Positions 7,569 to 16,498 of a stretch of DNA of 64,000 nt are shown piece after piece; position 1 is the first letter of the stretch, and each line of letters begins with the position of its first letter. Source of the DNA: G963704535 sp963704535 (lineage in GTDB: Bacteria > Chloroflexota > Chloroflexia > Chloroflexales > Roseiflexaceae); NCBI GenBank assembly GCA_963704535.1, contig OY969916.1, forward strand, positions 11,196,834-11,260,833. The letters are read 5' to 3'. Under the pieces are notes generated by a model. It saw only the letters and a program-made list of their open reading frames with translations, was not told the origin of the DNA and searched no databases. Position numbers and translations under genes: made by a program.

Positions 7569-10500
7569 ATGCACGAACTGTTTCAGGCGAGAAAACCACT
7601 CTTATGGCTAATCCTGGCAGCCCTGGTTAGTCTCAACTGGTCGATCCTTCCCGCAACCGTACAGCCGGCGGTCGCGCGAGCGGCGGCCAGCTCACCAATC
7701 CGCGTCGAACCGATCAGCGGCAATTGGAACTACCCTGACGCTTTTCGGGTCACCAACATGTCCACCCAGCCGAAGACGATCTATTGGTCGCTGGATTGCT
7801 GGCAGCCCTGGGAGTCGCAGGGAGTCTGTAGCGACGTCGAGGATACCAGCGAGCTTCAGCCCGGCGCCTCGTTCGTCAAGGGCCTCGGGCTTATCTGTGC
7901 CCAGTGGCAGCTTGACCTTGACTGGACCGGCGACGGCGAATGGGAGTGGGGCGGGATTGCGGAGGTGTCGGAAGATGCTTGTACCGGCACGCCAAGTCCG
8001 ACCGGCACGCCGCTTCCACCGACCAATACGCCGCTTCCACCGACCAACACGGTGACACCAGTGAGTAGCGAGTGTCCTCCGCAGGCTGGCTTTATCTGGA
8101 TGGCGCAGTACAATCTGATTACGATCCGGGATCTGGCCACCAGTTCGGACGTCGAGTACAAGACGTTCGTGGGGCGAAACCTCACCGGCAATAGCTCGGC
8201 GAACTTCGGCAACCATCTTGACCAGAACAGCTTCAACCCGACCGAACCCAGCCTCGAAATCGCCGGGACAGTGAACGGTGGGAACGCTGTGAATGTCAAC
8301 GCCGGCAGTGTTGCGGTCGGCTCAGGCAATACTGTTACCAAGCAGAACAATAATCAGTACCTGATTAACAACCGCTCGTTCAATCTGAACCAGGGCAACG
8401 GCGGTGCGTCGGCCTATGTCGGTAGTGCCCTGGCTGCGAAGGCCTCCCAGGTTGCTAGCGATCTTCAGGCATTATCGGCTGCTTTGGCTCAACGCTCGGC
8501 CAACAACACGGTGTCTATTCCGTCACAGCCGGGACCACTGGTCTTTAATGTGACTCAGAAGGATGCGTTTGGCATCGCCGTCTTCAATGTGGTGGCAGCC
8601 GACGTCCTGAATAATTCCAAAGTCCAGCAGATCGAAGTGAATAATCAGGTGAATGCGGCGCTGATTGTCGTCAACCTGTCGGGGACCAACGTTTCATTCG
8701 CCAACGGGAATAAGGTCGGCGCCTGGCTGACAAGCCTCAACGGTCGCAGCCGAACGATCTGGAACTTCCATGAGGCAACCAGCATCAATGTGCAGCGGAA
8801 CTTCATGGGCGCGCTGCTGGCGCCGTATGCCAGCGTGACGGCTTCGTCCAATATCGATGGCGCAATGGCGGTCAAGTCGCTCTCGACCTCGGCCGAAATC
8901 CATAAGCCTGGGCTTGTGTCGCCCTGTGGTAGCCCACCGCCCACCAACACGCCGGTGCCACCGACGAACACAGCCACAAATACGCCTACCAATACACCCA
9001 CGAACACTCCAGCCAACACGCCGGTGCCGCCCACGAACACAGCCACAAATACGCCTACTAACATTCCGGTGCAGCCCACCAACACGCCCACCCAGGCTAA
9101 CGAGTATAAGCTGAACCTCTCGCATGTGTGCGAGAATGGCCAGACGGAAGTCCACTTCGTCCTGCTCGGTCTACCGAACGGCATCACGCCCGGCTCGGTG
9201 ACCTACAGCTACTACGATGGTCAGGGGGCGCCGCATACCCGCACCGTAGCGCCGGAGAAGCGCACGGGCAACGTATGGCACTACCGGGATTACCCGCAGG
9301 ACCCAATGCCGTACGATGTCGTTGAGGCCGCCGTCGTGGTAGATGGCAATACTATCGCGCTGCACAACCCGCACGACTACAACACGCAGGTCTGTGCTGC
9401 GCCTACCGCCACACCAGTTCCACCGACCAACACAGCGGTTCCGCCAACCAACACACCCACGAACACACCCACGAACACGCCTACGGACACGCCGACCAAC
9501 ACAGCGATTCCGCCAACCAACACGCCTACGAACACACCCACGAACACATCAACGAACACGCCTACGAACACGGCGGTTCCGCCAACCAACACCGCAGTCC
9601 CGCCAACAGCGACCAGGACGCCGACGGTGTGCGATGGTAAGATCGACGTGGCCGGGTCGTTTATCACCAAGTCGATCGGGAAAATTGAGAATAAATCGGA
9701 CTCCTGCACCTACGATGTCGGCATGGCGTCGTACAAGAAGTTCGACAATATTATCGACAACCAGGAGATCTTCGACTGGGATACTGCTACCGTCGGGCCG
9801 AAGCAGACGATCTATCTCGAGGTCGCGCTGCCACCTTGCGCGGCGCAGATCGATATCTTCCGCGGCCCGGTGCTGATGTCGCTCAACGGCCAGCGCTACG
9901 GAGCGCGGCTGCTGGCCGCCCGACACATCGGTGGGAATAGCTTCTGCACTACGGCCACTCCCACCGTCGCGCCGACCAATACGCCGGTGCCGCCGACTAA
10001 CACGCCTACGAACACGCCTACCAACACGCCGGTGCCGCCGACTGATACGCCCACCAACACGCCTACCAACACGCCCACCAATACGCCGGTGCCTCCGACC
10101 GATACGCCCACCAACACGCCTACCAACACGCCGGTGCCGCCGACTGATACGCCTACGAACACGCCCACCAACACGCCGGTGCCACCGACTAACACACCGA
10201 CCTACACACCTACGAACACGCCTACCAACACGCCGGTGCCGCCGACTGATACGCCCACCAACACGCCTACCAACACGCCGGTGCCGCCGACTGATACGCC
10301 CACCAACACACCTACGAACACGCCCACCAACACACCGGTGCCACCGACTGATACGCCCACCAACACGCCTACCAACACGCCTACCAACACGCCTACCAAC
10401 ACGCCTACGAACACGCCTACGAACACGCCGGTGCCACCGACCGATACGCCCACCAACACGCCTACGAACACGCCCACCAACACACCGACTCACACACCTA

Positions 10501-10991
10501 CGAATACGCCCACCAATACGCCGACTCACACACCTACGAACACGCCGACTAATACGCCGACTAATACGCCGACTAATACGCCGACTAATACGCCGACCAA
10601 CACTCCGACCAATACTCCGACCAACACGCCTACGAACACGCCGGTACGGCCCAGTTCGATCGGCGATCGGGTCTGGGAGGATTACAACGTGGATGGCATC
10701 CAGGACGCCGACGAGCCAGGCATAGCCGAGGTGGCCGTTCAGTTGTACCAGGATGACGGCGATGGCGTCTTCGAGCCGGGTGGCGACGACATGCTGCTCC
10801 TAACAACCACCACCGATGGCGACGGTCTCTACCTTTTCTCGAACCTGCAAGCAGGCAGCTACTGGGTTGAGGTGATCCCACCCAATGGGCTGGTCTTCCC
10901 GACAACGCCGAACCCACATGGGCCAATCGGCGTGGCTCCAGGTGAGGATTACCGCGATGCCGATGTCGGGTTGATATTCCTGGTAGGATAG
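7569..10991 (+). CDS. Secreted surface protein: choice-of-anchor A-like region, Thr/Pro spacers, SdrD-B domain
   Basis: A 1140-residue exported protein. It starts at ATG 7569 (GGGAGAGCAACTGT before it) with the signal peptide MHELFQARKPLLWLILAALV. A beta-rich N-terminal domain (about residues 40-140) leads to a choice-of-anchor A-like region (about 170-455) beginning GFIWMAQYNLITI and containing a segment around GNAVNVNAGSVAVG. Two further globular domains (about 510-610 and 685-795) are separated by TNTPTNTPVPPT spacers, and a 230-residue spacer precedes a C-terminal SdrD-B-like domain (about 1027-1140) starting SIGDRVWEDYNVDGIQDADE with DGDG calcium-type loops. Such proteins are cell-surface adhesins or sheath components. 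Thr/Pro spacers are typical of Chloroflexota and may be glycosylated. No LPXTG, PEP-CTERM or other sorting signal is seen at the C-terminus. A terminator hairpin follows. Confidence 0.85.
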   Translation: MHELFQARKPLLWLILAALVSLNWSILPATVQPAVARAAASSPIRVEPISGNWNYPDAFRVTNMSTQPKTIYWSLDCWQPWESQGVCSDVEDTSELQPGASFVKGLGLICAQWQLDLDWTGDGEWEWGGIAEVSEDACTGTPSPTGTPLPPTNTPLPPTNTVTPVSSECPPQAGFIWMAQYNLITIRDLATSSDVEYKTFVGRNLTGNSSANFGNHLDQNSFNPTEPSLEIAGTVNGGNAVNVNAGSVAVGSGNTVTKQNNNQYLINNRSFNLNQGNGGASAYVGSALAAKASQVASDLQALSAALAQRSANNTVSIPSQPGPLVFNVTQKDAFGIAVFNVVAADVLNNSKVQQIEVNNQVNAALIVVNLSGTNVSFANGNKVGAWLTSLNGRSRTIWNFHEATSINVQRNFMGALLAPYASVTASSNIDGAMAVKSLSTSAEIHKPGLVSPCGSPPPTNTPVPPTNTATNTPTNTPTNTPANTPVPPTNTATNTPTNIPVQPTNTPTQANEYKLNLSHVCENGQTEVHFVLLGLPNGITPGSVTYSYYDGQGAPHTRTVAPEKRTGNVWHYRDYPQDPMPYDVVEAAVVVDGNTIALHNPHDYNTQVCAAPTATPVPPTNTAVPPTNTPTNTPTNTPTDTPTNTAIPPTNTPTNTPTNTSTNTPTNTAVPPTNTAVPPTATRTPTVCDGKIDVAGSFITKSIGKIENKSDSCTYDVGMASYKKFDNIIDNQEIFDWDTATVGPKQTIYLEVALPPCAAQIDIFRGPVLMSLNGQRYGARLLAARHIGGNSFCTTATPTVAPTNTPVPPTNTPTNTPTNTPVPPTDTPTNTPTNTPTNTPVPPTDTPTNTPTNTPVPPTDTPTNTPTNTPVPPTNTPTYTPTNTPTNTPVPPTDTPTNTPTNTPVPPTDTPTNTPTNTPTNTPVPPTDTPTNTPTNTPTNTPTNTPTNTPTNTPVPPTDTPTNTPTNTPTNTPTHTPTNTPTNTPTHTPTNTPTNTPTNTPTNTPTNTPTNTPTNTPTNTPTNTPVRPSSIGDRVWEDYNVDGIQDADEPGIAEVAVQLYQDDGDGVFEPGGDDMLLLTTTTDGDGLYLFSNLQAGSYWVEVIPPNGLVFPTTPNPHGPIGVAPGEDYRDADVGLIFLVG
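9955..10645 (+). repeat. In-frame low-complexity tandem repeat (TNTP/VPPTDTP)
   Basis: About 690 bp made of 12-bp units of the type ACGCCTACCAAC, interrupted by longer units encoding TPVPPTDTPTN. Codon choice alternates among ACG, ACA, CCT, CCC and CCG. The array is therefore kept at protein level with third-position drift, yet long exact blocks (for example around 10225-10290 and 10025-10140) suggest recent copy-number change. Shorter versions occur at 8940-9095 and 9400-9620. Confidence 0.9.
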
Positions 10992-11014
10992 CAATTCGTC
11001 TGTGCTCGAAACTC

Positions 11015-11047
11015 AGAAGGGCAGGGCCGTTCAGGCCCTGCCCTTCT
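11015..11047 (+). terminator. Terminator hairpin after the surface-protein gene
   Basis: A perfect 14-bp stem (AGAAGGGCAGGGCC and its complement) with a five-base loop lies 24 bp after the stop codon. The following T-run is poor. Confidence 0.75.
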
Positions 11048-11056
11048 TGCATAGTC

Positions 11057-11120
11057 CGTGGTGGGAAAGGGGTTCTTGAGGGGCTTCCCCTCAAACTCCC
11101 CCCTTCTCAGACAGCCTCTA
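11057..11120. repeat. Dispersed G-rich imperfect palindrome, copy 2
   Basis: Contains GGGGTTCTTGAGGGGCTTCC and CCTCAAACTCCCCCC, and ends CTTCTCAGACAGCCTCTA, nearly the same end as copy 1. It abuts and slightly overlaps the 3' end of msrB. Confidence 0.7.
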
Positions 11121-11516
11121 AGATTTTCGCTCCAGATTCAGCGCGGTCGAATTGATGCAGTAGCGCAGCCCGGTCGGCGCGGGGCCGTCGTCGAAGAGGT
11201 GCCCCAAGTGCGCGTCGCAGCTTGTGCAGTGGATCTCGGTCCGGCGCATGAATAGGCTGTTGTCCTGCTCGGTCTCGACCTGCTCCTCAGCCGCCGGCGC
11301 CCAGAAGCTCGGCCAGCCGGTGCCCGAGTTAAACTTGGCATCCGAACTGAACAGCTCGGCCCCGCAGCAGACGCAGCGGTAGACTCCGGTGTCCTTGGTG
11401 GCGTAGTACTCGCCCGTGAAGGCCCGCTCGGTGCCTTTCTGGCGCGTCACGCGGTACTGCTCGGGCGTCAGCTCCTGCCTCCACTCCTGGTCTGATTTTG
11501 TTACCTTCTTAGGCAT
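11118..11516 (-). CDS. msrB: Peptide-methionine (R)-S-oxide reductase
   Basis: Repairs R-form methionine sulfoxide in proteins using thioredoxin. The 132-residue product is the full length of a stand-alone MsrB. It carries both zinc-binding CxxC pairs (CVCCGAEL and CTSCDAHLGH), the substrate-pocket signature NSGTGWPSF, and the catalytic cysteine in RYCINSTALNL near the C-terminus. The start at 11516 gives MPKKVTKSDQEWRQELTPEQ, a typical N-terminus, and it is preceded by AAGAGGAGA. It is monocistronic, and its end overlaps a dispersed repeat. Confidence 0.95.
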   Translation of the reverse strand: MPKKVTKSDQEWRQELTPEQYRVTRQKGTERAFTGEYYATKDTGVYRCVCCGAELFSSDAKFNSGTGWPSFWAPAAEEQVETEQDNSLFMRRTEIHCTSCDAHLGHLFDDGPAPTGLRYCINSTALNLERKS

Positions 11517-11624
11517 AGTAGCTGTCTCCTCTTTTAGGCGTGGAATCGCCCTTTATTCTACACTATTTTCTGTGGTGCAGGGGGATTCTTGAGGGCGACG
11601 CCGATTCCTCGATCGTCGCTGAGC

Positions 11625-12458
11625 TCAGCTATGAGGGGCGATCCGTTCGATGCCGGTGTAGATATTAAATCGTCTCCCGCGCAGAAACCCGACGAGTGTG
11701 ATACCGAAGCGTTCGGCCACCTCAACCGCCAGACTACTCGGCGCAGACACAGCGCAGAAGATCGGGGCGCCCGCGACATAACTTTTTTGCAGTAACTCGT
11801 AGCTAGCGCGCCCGCTGACCAGGAGCACCTTGCCATGAAACGGCAGCTGATTATTGAGTAGGCCCCACCCGATCAACTTATCGAGCGCATTATGGCGCCC
11901 GACATCTTCGCGCAGGGCGATCAGCTCGCCGGTGGTATCGAACAGCGCGGCGGCATGGAGCCCGCCGGTGCTATCGAACACGACTTGTGCCTGGCGCAAA
12001 CGATCGGGCAGCGCGGTGAAAAACGAGGGCGGCACGACCGGGCCGGTTGGGATTGCCGGCAGGTCGCGCGTGGTCAGATCATCGAGCATGGTGGCGCCGC
12101 AGACCCCGCAAGCGCTATTGGTAAGAAAGTGGCGCTCAAGCTGCGGCAGAGCTGGCAGCGATTCGGAGAGCAGCTGCACGCGCAGCGCGTTATACTCCTG
12201 TTGCCCGCCATCCACACAATACGTCATTTGGAGCAGTTCATTCCTGGAGTGAAGGATTCCCTCGTTATAGAGAAACCCCGCCGCCAGTTCGTAATCATCG
12301 CCGGGCGTACGCATGGTGATCGCCACTGTGTGCTGCTGCACGCCCGCGCGCAGGCGTATCTCTAGCGGTTCTTCGGTGGCAAGCAGATCCTGTTTACGGC
12401 GCATTTGGTCGTCCTCAACAGCCCAGATGCGCCGTCGTTTTTTATCCGAGTGTGGCAC
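11625..12458 (-). CDS. fdhD: Formate dehydrogenase accessory sulfurtransferase FdhD
   Basis: Transfers sulfur from IscS to the molybdenum cofactor before insertion into formate dehydrogenase. The product contains the invariant DLLATEEPLEIRL segment, the catalytic-loop CGVCG motif (NSACGVCGATML), and the conserved DVGRHNALDKLIG and LVSGRASYELLQK segments. The open frame extends to 12554, but the first 32 codons lie in a dispersed repeat. GTG 12458 keeps the conserved RRRIWAVEDD N-terminus and gives 277 residues, the usual length, whereas ATG 12404 would cut into it. No clear Shine-Dalgarno marks either start. It lies downstream of the formate dehydrogenase subunits on the same strand. Confidence 0.9.
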   Translation of the reverse strand: MPHSDKKRRRIWAVEDDQMRRKQDLLATEEPLEIRLRAGVQQHTVAITMRTPGDDYELAAGFLYNEGILHSRNELLQMTYCVDGGQQEYNALRVQLLSESLPALPQLERHFLTNSACGVCGATMLDDLTTRDLPAIPTGPVVPPSFFTALPDRLRQAQVVFDSTGGLHAAALFDTTGELIALREDVGRHNALDKLIGWGLLNNQLPFHGKVLLVSGRASYELLQKSYVAGAPIFCAVSAPSSLAVEVAERFGITLVGFLRGRRFNIYTGIERIAPHS

Positions 12459-12475
12459 AATCGTATCTCTATTTG

Positions 12476-12580
12476 TAAGAGGCTGTCTGAAAAGGTTGAT
12501 TTGTCGCTCGTAGTTCTTGGTGGAGAGAGAGTTCTTGAGGGGCTTCCCCCTCAAACTCCCCCTTTTTCCCCAGAAAGGGG
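12476..12580. repeat. Dispersed G-rich imperfect palindrome, copy 3
   Basis: Opens with AGAGGCTGTCTGAAAAGG, the reverse of the copy 1 and 2 ends, then GAGTTCTTGAGGGGCTTCC and CTCAAACTCCCCCTTTTTCC. It fills the gap between fdhA and fdhD. Confidence 0.7.
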
Positions 12581-12600
12581 CGCAACGCCAGGTACAAAGG

Positions 12601-14679
12601 CTAGAGCGGCTGGACCCGCACTGGGCAGACTTTCAGCTCGGCGGTCTGCGTGGTCGGATCGTAGCCCGATCCGGTCAGCATATTCACCGGCGTCTCGGCA
12701 AAGCTGAAACTCGCAAAAACTGTACCTTTGGGCGAGCGCAGCGTCGCCTTCACCTTGATCTTGATCGTGCCGCGCCGGCTGCTGACCTGCGCCCAACCAC
12801 CGTCGGTCAATCCCCAGGCTACCACATTCTCGGGGTTGACCTCCAGGTATTCTTCGGGCGCGAAATACTCGATGCCTGCCGCGCGGCCGGTTTGGGTGCG
12901 GGTGTGATAGTTCTGCAAACGCCGCCCAGTCGTCAGCCAGACCGGGTACTGCTCATCGACGACCTCGGCCGGGTCGCGATAGCCGATCACGCGGAATAGC
13001 GCGCGACCGTTGATGAAGCCATCTTCGTGCAGCCGGGGTGTGCCGGGATGGCCTTTATAGGGCACTGGCCACTGGTACTGCCCACCGGCGATCAGGTCCC
13101 AATCCACACCCGCATAGATCGGTGCAACGCTGCACAGCTCATTGAACACCTCCTTGGGCGAATCGTACTCGAAGCCGGCGATGCCAAGGCGATTGGCCAG
13201 CGCGCTGATAATCCACCAGTCGGGCTTGGCCTCGCCAGGCGGATCGACGGCGGCGCGCAGGCGCTGGATGCGTCGCTCGGTGTTGGTGAACGTGCCGTCG
13301 GTCTCGCCCCACGAGGTCGCCGGCAGTACGACGTGGGCTAGCTCGGCGGTCTCGGTCAGGAAGATGTCGATCACCACCAGATGATCCAAGCTGCGTAGAG
13401 CATGCTCGCTATGGACGCGATCGGGGTCGGAGACCAGCGTGTTTTCGCCGTCGATCAGCATGGCATGAATGCCGTTGCCACATAGCTCCAGCGCCGTCAC
13501 CTTGGTCATGCCGTTCTCGGGATCCATCGGTCGCCCGTAGAGCTGCTCGAATTTCGCGCGATGCTCGGGCTTGCTCACCCCCTGGTAGCCGGGATACTCG
13601 CTCGGCGCCGCGCCGGCGTCGCCGGCACCCTGGATGTTGTTCTGGCCGCGCAGCGGGTTGATGCCCGCGCCCTCGCGGCCGAGGTTGCCGGTCAGCAGCG
13701 CCAGGTTGCTCAAGCTCTGGACGTTGTCAACGCCGCAGATGTGCTCGGTGATCCCCAGCGTATAGTAGATCGAGGCGCGTTCGGCCTGGCCGTACCAGAG
13801 TGCCGCCGTCTCGATATCCTTGGCCGGTACGCCGGTGATCTCTGCGGCCCACTCGGGCGTGAACTGTTTGACGTGCTCGATAAGCGCCTCGACGTTGGTC
13901 GTACGCGCGGCCACGAACTCGTGATCGACCAGATTCTCGCGCACGATCACATGGGCCATCCCCAGCAGCAGGGCCACATCCGTGCCCACGCGCAGCGGCA
14001 GGTACAGGTGCGACAGTTCGGCCAGCTTGATATAGCGCGGGTCGGCGACAATCAACTTGGCCCCGCGCGCCAGCGCCTTCTTCAGGCGCGTGGCCGCCAC
14101 GGGATGACATTCGGTCATGTTCGTGCCAATGCAGAAATACACATCCGCCTTTTCCAGGTCGGACAGCGGGTTCGACATCGCGCCACGCCCCATTGTAGTC
14201 GCCAGACCGGCGACGGTGGGGGCGTGTCAGGCACGGCTACAATTGTCGATATTGTGTGTGCCGTAGCCGGCGCGAATGAACTTCTGCATCAGGTAGTCGG
14301 CCTCGGTCGGCGTGCGCCCGCTGGCGATGCCATAGATCGCCTGCAAGCCATGCTGTTGGGCCACCTTACGAAAACCATCCGCGGCCGCCTGCAAGCCGTG
14401 CTCCCAGCTGGTCTCGTGCAGTTGGCCGTCGGCGCCACGCACCAGCGGTTGGGTCAACCGATCGGGGTGATGCACATAGTCGTAGGCGAACTGGCCCTTG
14501 ACGCACAGCGCGCCGAGATTGGCCGGGCCATCCATGGCCGGTTGGATGCCGATGATCCGGTTGTTCTTACTCAAAATATCGAGCGAGCAGCCCACGCCAC
14601 AGTAGCCGCAGATCGAGCGGGTCTTTTGAACGCCTGCGTCGCGCAGCGGGATCTCGCGTAGATCTTGCATTGTCGTCAT
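12601..14679 (-). CDS. fdhA: Selenocysteine-containing formate dehydrogenase catalytic subunit
   Basis: Oxidises formate to CO2 at a Mo/W-bis-MGD centre. Two open frames (14679-14230 and 14226-12601) are in the same reading frame, separated by a single TGA at 14227-14229. The TGA lies exactly where the family has its active-site Cys/Sec: CSRA-U-HAPTVAGL, compared with R-V-U/C-H-x-P-[ST]-V-A-G in formate dehydrogenases. A SECIS hairpin follows at once, so the protein is read here as 692 residues with Sec at position 151. The N-terminus has the 4Fe-4S motif CGYCGVGC plus a later Cys in GALCVKGQF. Conserved blocks include GTNMTECHPVAA, PLRVGTDVALLLGMAH and TGRRLQNYHTRTQTGR. It overlaps the upstream ferredoxin-like gene by ATGA. 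It requires selABD elsewhere in the genome. Confidence 0.9.
14184..14229 (-). promoter_or_regulatory. Bacterial SECIS element (UGA plus hairpin)
   Basis: On the minus strand UGA is followed by the 8-nt arm CACGCCCC, then CACC, the upper stem GUCGCC, the loop GGUCU, GGCGAC, UACAAU and the closing arm GGGGCGUG. Both stems pair perfectly. The GGUCU apical loop lies 18 nt after the UGA, the same loop and distance as recalled for E. coli fdhF, where SelB binds. This supports recoding to selenocysteine rather than a nonsense mutation. Confidence 0.88.
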
Positions 14680-15359
14680 CGAACGTCTCCTTCGCTAAAT
14701 CGGAGCGCCTTTTTATCGCCAAGCGCGCCGGTGGGGCAGGTCTGCACACACTGGCCACAGAAGGTACATGCCGAGTCGCGTAGAATGCCGTTGAATTCGG
14801 TGGTGATCTGGGTATGAAAGCCACGATTCATCACGCTGATCGCATAATCGCCCTCCTGCTCGGCGCACACCCGCACGCAGCGATAGCAGGAGATACATAG
14901 GTCATAGTCGCGCAGCAGGAACGGGTTCTTATCGTCGAGGCGGCTTTGGCCGGACTGAGCGCCCTGGAAGCGGCCGGTGTGCGCCGCGTAGCGCTCGACC
15001 AGCAGGGTCAGTTCCTGCGAGGCGATGCTGCGTAGTGGGCTGACCTCCAGCTCGCGGTTCTCGGAGACCACCATCTCCAGCAGCGTCTTGCGAATGGCCT
15101 CGACCCGCTCGCTGCCGGTTGTGACCTCCATGCCGGGCGTCGCCACAGTCGTGCAGGAGGCGACCGGGTTGCGAACGCCGCTTAGTTCGACTACGCAAAG
15201 GCGGCAGGCGCCAAACGATTTGAGGCGCGGGTCATAACAGAGCGTCGGCACAAACGTGCCCTGGCGCTGGGCAATCTCATAGATCGTCTCGCCGGGGGTA
15301 AAGTCGGCCTGCTGGCCGTCCAGCGCGATCGTGTTCGTCGGCAGAGCATCGTTGTTCAT
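14676..15359 (-). CDS. NAD-linked formate dehydrogenase ferredoxin-like Fe-S subunit (HoxU/NuoG-N type)
   Basis: A 227-residue electron-transfer subunit. The N-terminal 2Fe-2S ferredoxin domain has cysteines in TLCYDPRLKSFGACRLCVVE and the partner Cys in VASCTTV. Next comes the His-Cys-type region found in NuoG/HoxU, then two 4Fe-4S clusters: CISCYRCVRVC and CTFCGQCVQTC. It passes electrons between the catalytic subunit and the flavin subunit. ATG 15359 was chosen because the upstream part of the open frame is Arg/Ser-rich noise, and because the ferredoxin fold starts shortly after MNNDALPTNTIALDGQ. It sits 5 bp after the flavin subunit stop and overlaps fdhA by 4 bp, so it is translationally coupled. 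Confidence 0.88.
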   Translation of the reverse strand: MNNDALPTNTIALDGQQADFTPGETIYEIAQRQGTFVPTLCYDPRLKSFGACRLCVVELSGVRNPVASCTTVATPGMEVTTGSERVEAIRKTLLEMVVSENRELEVSPLRSIASQELTLLVERYAAHTGRFQGAQSGQSRLDDKNPFLLRDYDLCISCYRCVRVCAEQEGDYAISVMNRGFHTQITTEFNGILRDSACTFCGQCVQTCPTGALGDKKALRFSEGDVR

Positions 15360-15364
15360 CCAAG

Positions 15365-16498
15365 CTACCTTTTCGCTGTGTCCGGCTGACTTGCTACGTG
15401 CGCCGCGACTTGGGCTGGAAAATGCCGGATCAGACTTTCTACCACGAGTGGCGCAGCCATACCGAGGCCACAGGCGCTGACCGCTTTCATGGTCGCGCTG
15501 AGGTCGTCGACTTCCTGGAGCCAGAGCTGCAAGTCGCGCGGCCCGTCGCCGGCCAGCCGCTCGACCAGGCGCTGGGTGCCGATGCGGCAAGGAAAACATT
15601 TGCCGCACGACTCGTGGGCAAAGAACTCCATGGCGTTATGCGTGGCCGCCACCATATCGCGGCTGTCGTCGAAGACGATCATGCCGGCCGCGCCGAGCAT
15701 CGAGCCTTTGCTGCGGATGCTCGGTTCGTCGATCGTGGCGCTGTCGAGGTCGTCGCCGGACAGGAAGCCACCCGAAAGCCCGGCCATCGTCACGGCTTGA
15801 ATCGTGCGACCGGCGGGCGGGCCACCGGCCCAATCGTAGAGCAACGTGGGCAGCGGCAAGCCAAACGGCACTTCATAGTTGCCGGGGCGCTGAATATCGC
15901 CGGACAGGCTGACGACCTTGGTTCCGGCGTGGCCGTTCAGCCCGAGTCCCACATACCATTCGGGAGGATGGCGCATCAGCTGCGCGGCGGCGGCCAATGT
16001 CTCGACGTTGTTGACCACCGTGGGGAGATCCTCGAAGCCGTGAGTGACCGGAAATGGCGGGCGATTGCGCGGGAAGGGGTGCTTGCCTTCCAGGCTGTTG
16101 AGCAGCGAGCCTTCTTCGCCGCAAATATACGCCCCAGCACCACGGCGAATAGAGAGATCGAAGGAGAAATCAGTGCCCAGGATGTGCTGCCCAAGCAGCC
16201 CTTCGGCGATCGCCGCGGCGATCGCCTGTTCGAGCAGGAGCAGCGTCTCGGGATATTCGTAGCGCAAATACAGAAAACCACGTGTCGCCCCAGTCGCGTA
16301 GGCCGCCAGGGTCATGCCCTCAATCACCGCGAACGGATCGTAGTCTAAAATCGCGCGATCCTTGAAGCAGCCCGGCTCGCCCTCGTCGGCATTGCAAACG
16401 ATCGATTTGGGGGCACCGGGCGCATCGGCGACTGCTTGCCACTTCTGGCCGGTGGGAAAGCCCGCCCCACCCCGCCCAGCCAGCTTGCTAGCCTTGAT
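15365..16498 (-). CDS. Formate dehydrogenase flavin subunit (NuoF-like), 3' part of a frameshifted NuoE-NuoF fusion
   Basis: Carries FMN and a 4Fe-4S cluster and reduces NAD+. In frame from 16498 it reads KASKLAGRGGAGFPTGQKW (FMN/NADH-binding glycine loop), VCNADEGEPGCFKDR, GAYICGEEGSLLNSLEGK, and the 4Fe-4S signature ESCGKCFPCRIGTQRL with the final Cys in SACGLGMAAP. No start codon occurs at its true N-terminus. The GTG at 16327 is internal and would delete the FMN loop. The sequence joins the upstream NuoE-like ORF exactly if one extra base (about 16499) is ignored, giving ...ADVIDA-IKASKLAGR. It is therefore one gene with a +1 insertion. The stop is 5 bp before the ferredoxin-like gene. 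Confidence 0.85.
   Translation of the reverse strand: MKASKLAGRGGAGFPTGQKWQAVADAPGAPKSIVCNADEGEPGCFKDRAILDYDPFAVIEGMTLAAYATGATRGFLYLRYEYPETLLLLEQAIAAAIAEGLLGQHILGTDFSFDLSIRRGAGAYICGEEGSLLNSLEGKHPFPRNRPPFPVTHGFEDLPTVVNNVETLAAAAQLMRHPPEWYVGLGLNGHAGTKVVSLSGDIQRPGNYEVPFGLPLPTLLYDWAGGPPAGRTIQAVTMAGLSGGFLSGDDLDSATIDEPSIRSKGSMLGAAGMIVFDDSRDMVAATHNAMEFFAHESCGKCFPCRIGTQRLVERLAGDGPRDLQLWLQEVDDLSATMKAVSACGLGMAAPLVVESLIRHFPAQVAAHVASQPDTAKR

Noticed and set aside
9549..10529. 326-aa minus-strand ORF of Arg/Gly/His repeats (SRRIGGRIRRCVS...)
   Set aside because: Exact antisense of the TNTP/VPPT repeat of the surface protein. A repetitive array gives long open frames on both strands. The plus strand has the signal peptide and folded domains.
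14227..14229. TGA in fdhA as a nonsense mutation or frameshift
   Set aside because: Both halves are in the same frame, the position is the catalytic Sec/Cys site, and a SECIS hairpin follows.
13561..14661. 366-aa plus-strand ORF opposite fdhA
   Set aside because: Antisense of the formate dehydrogenase catalytic subunit and lacks any recognisable fold.
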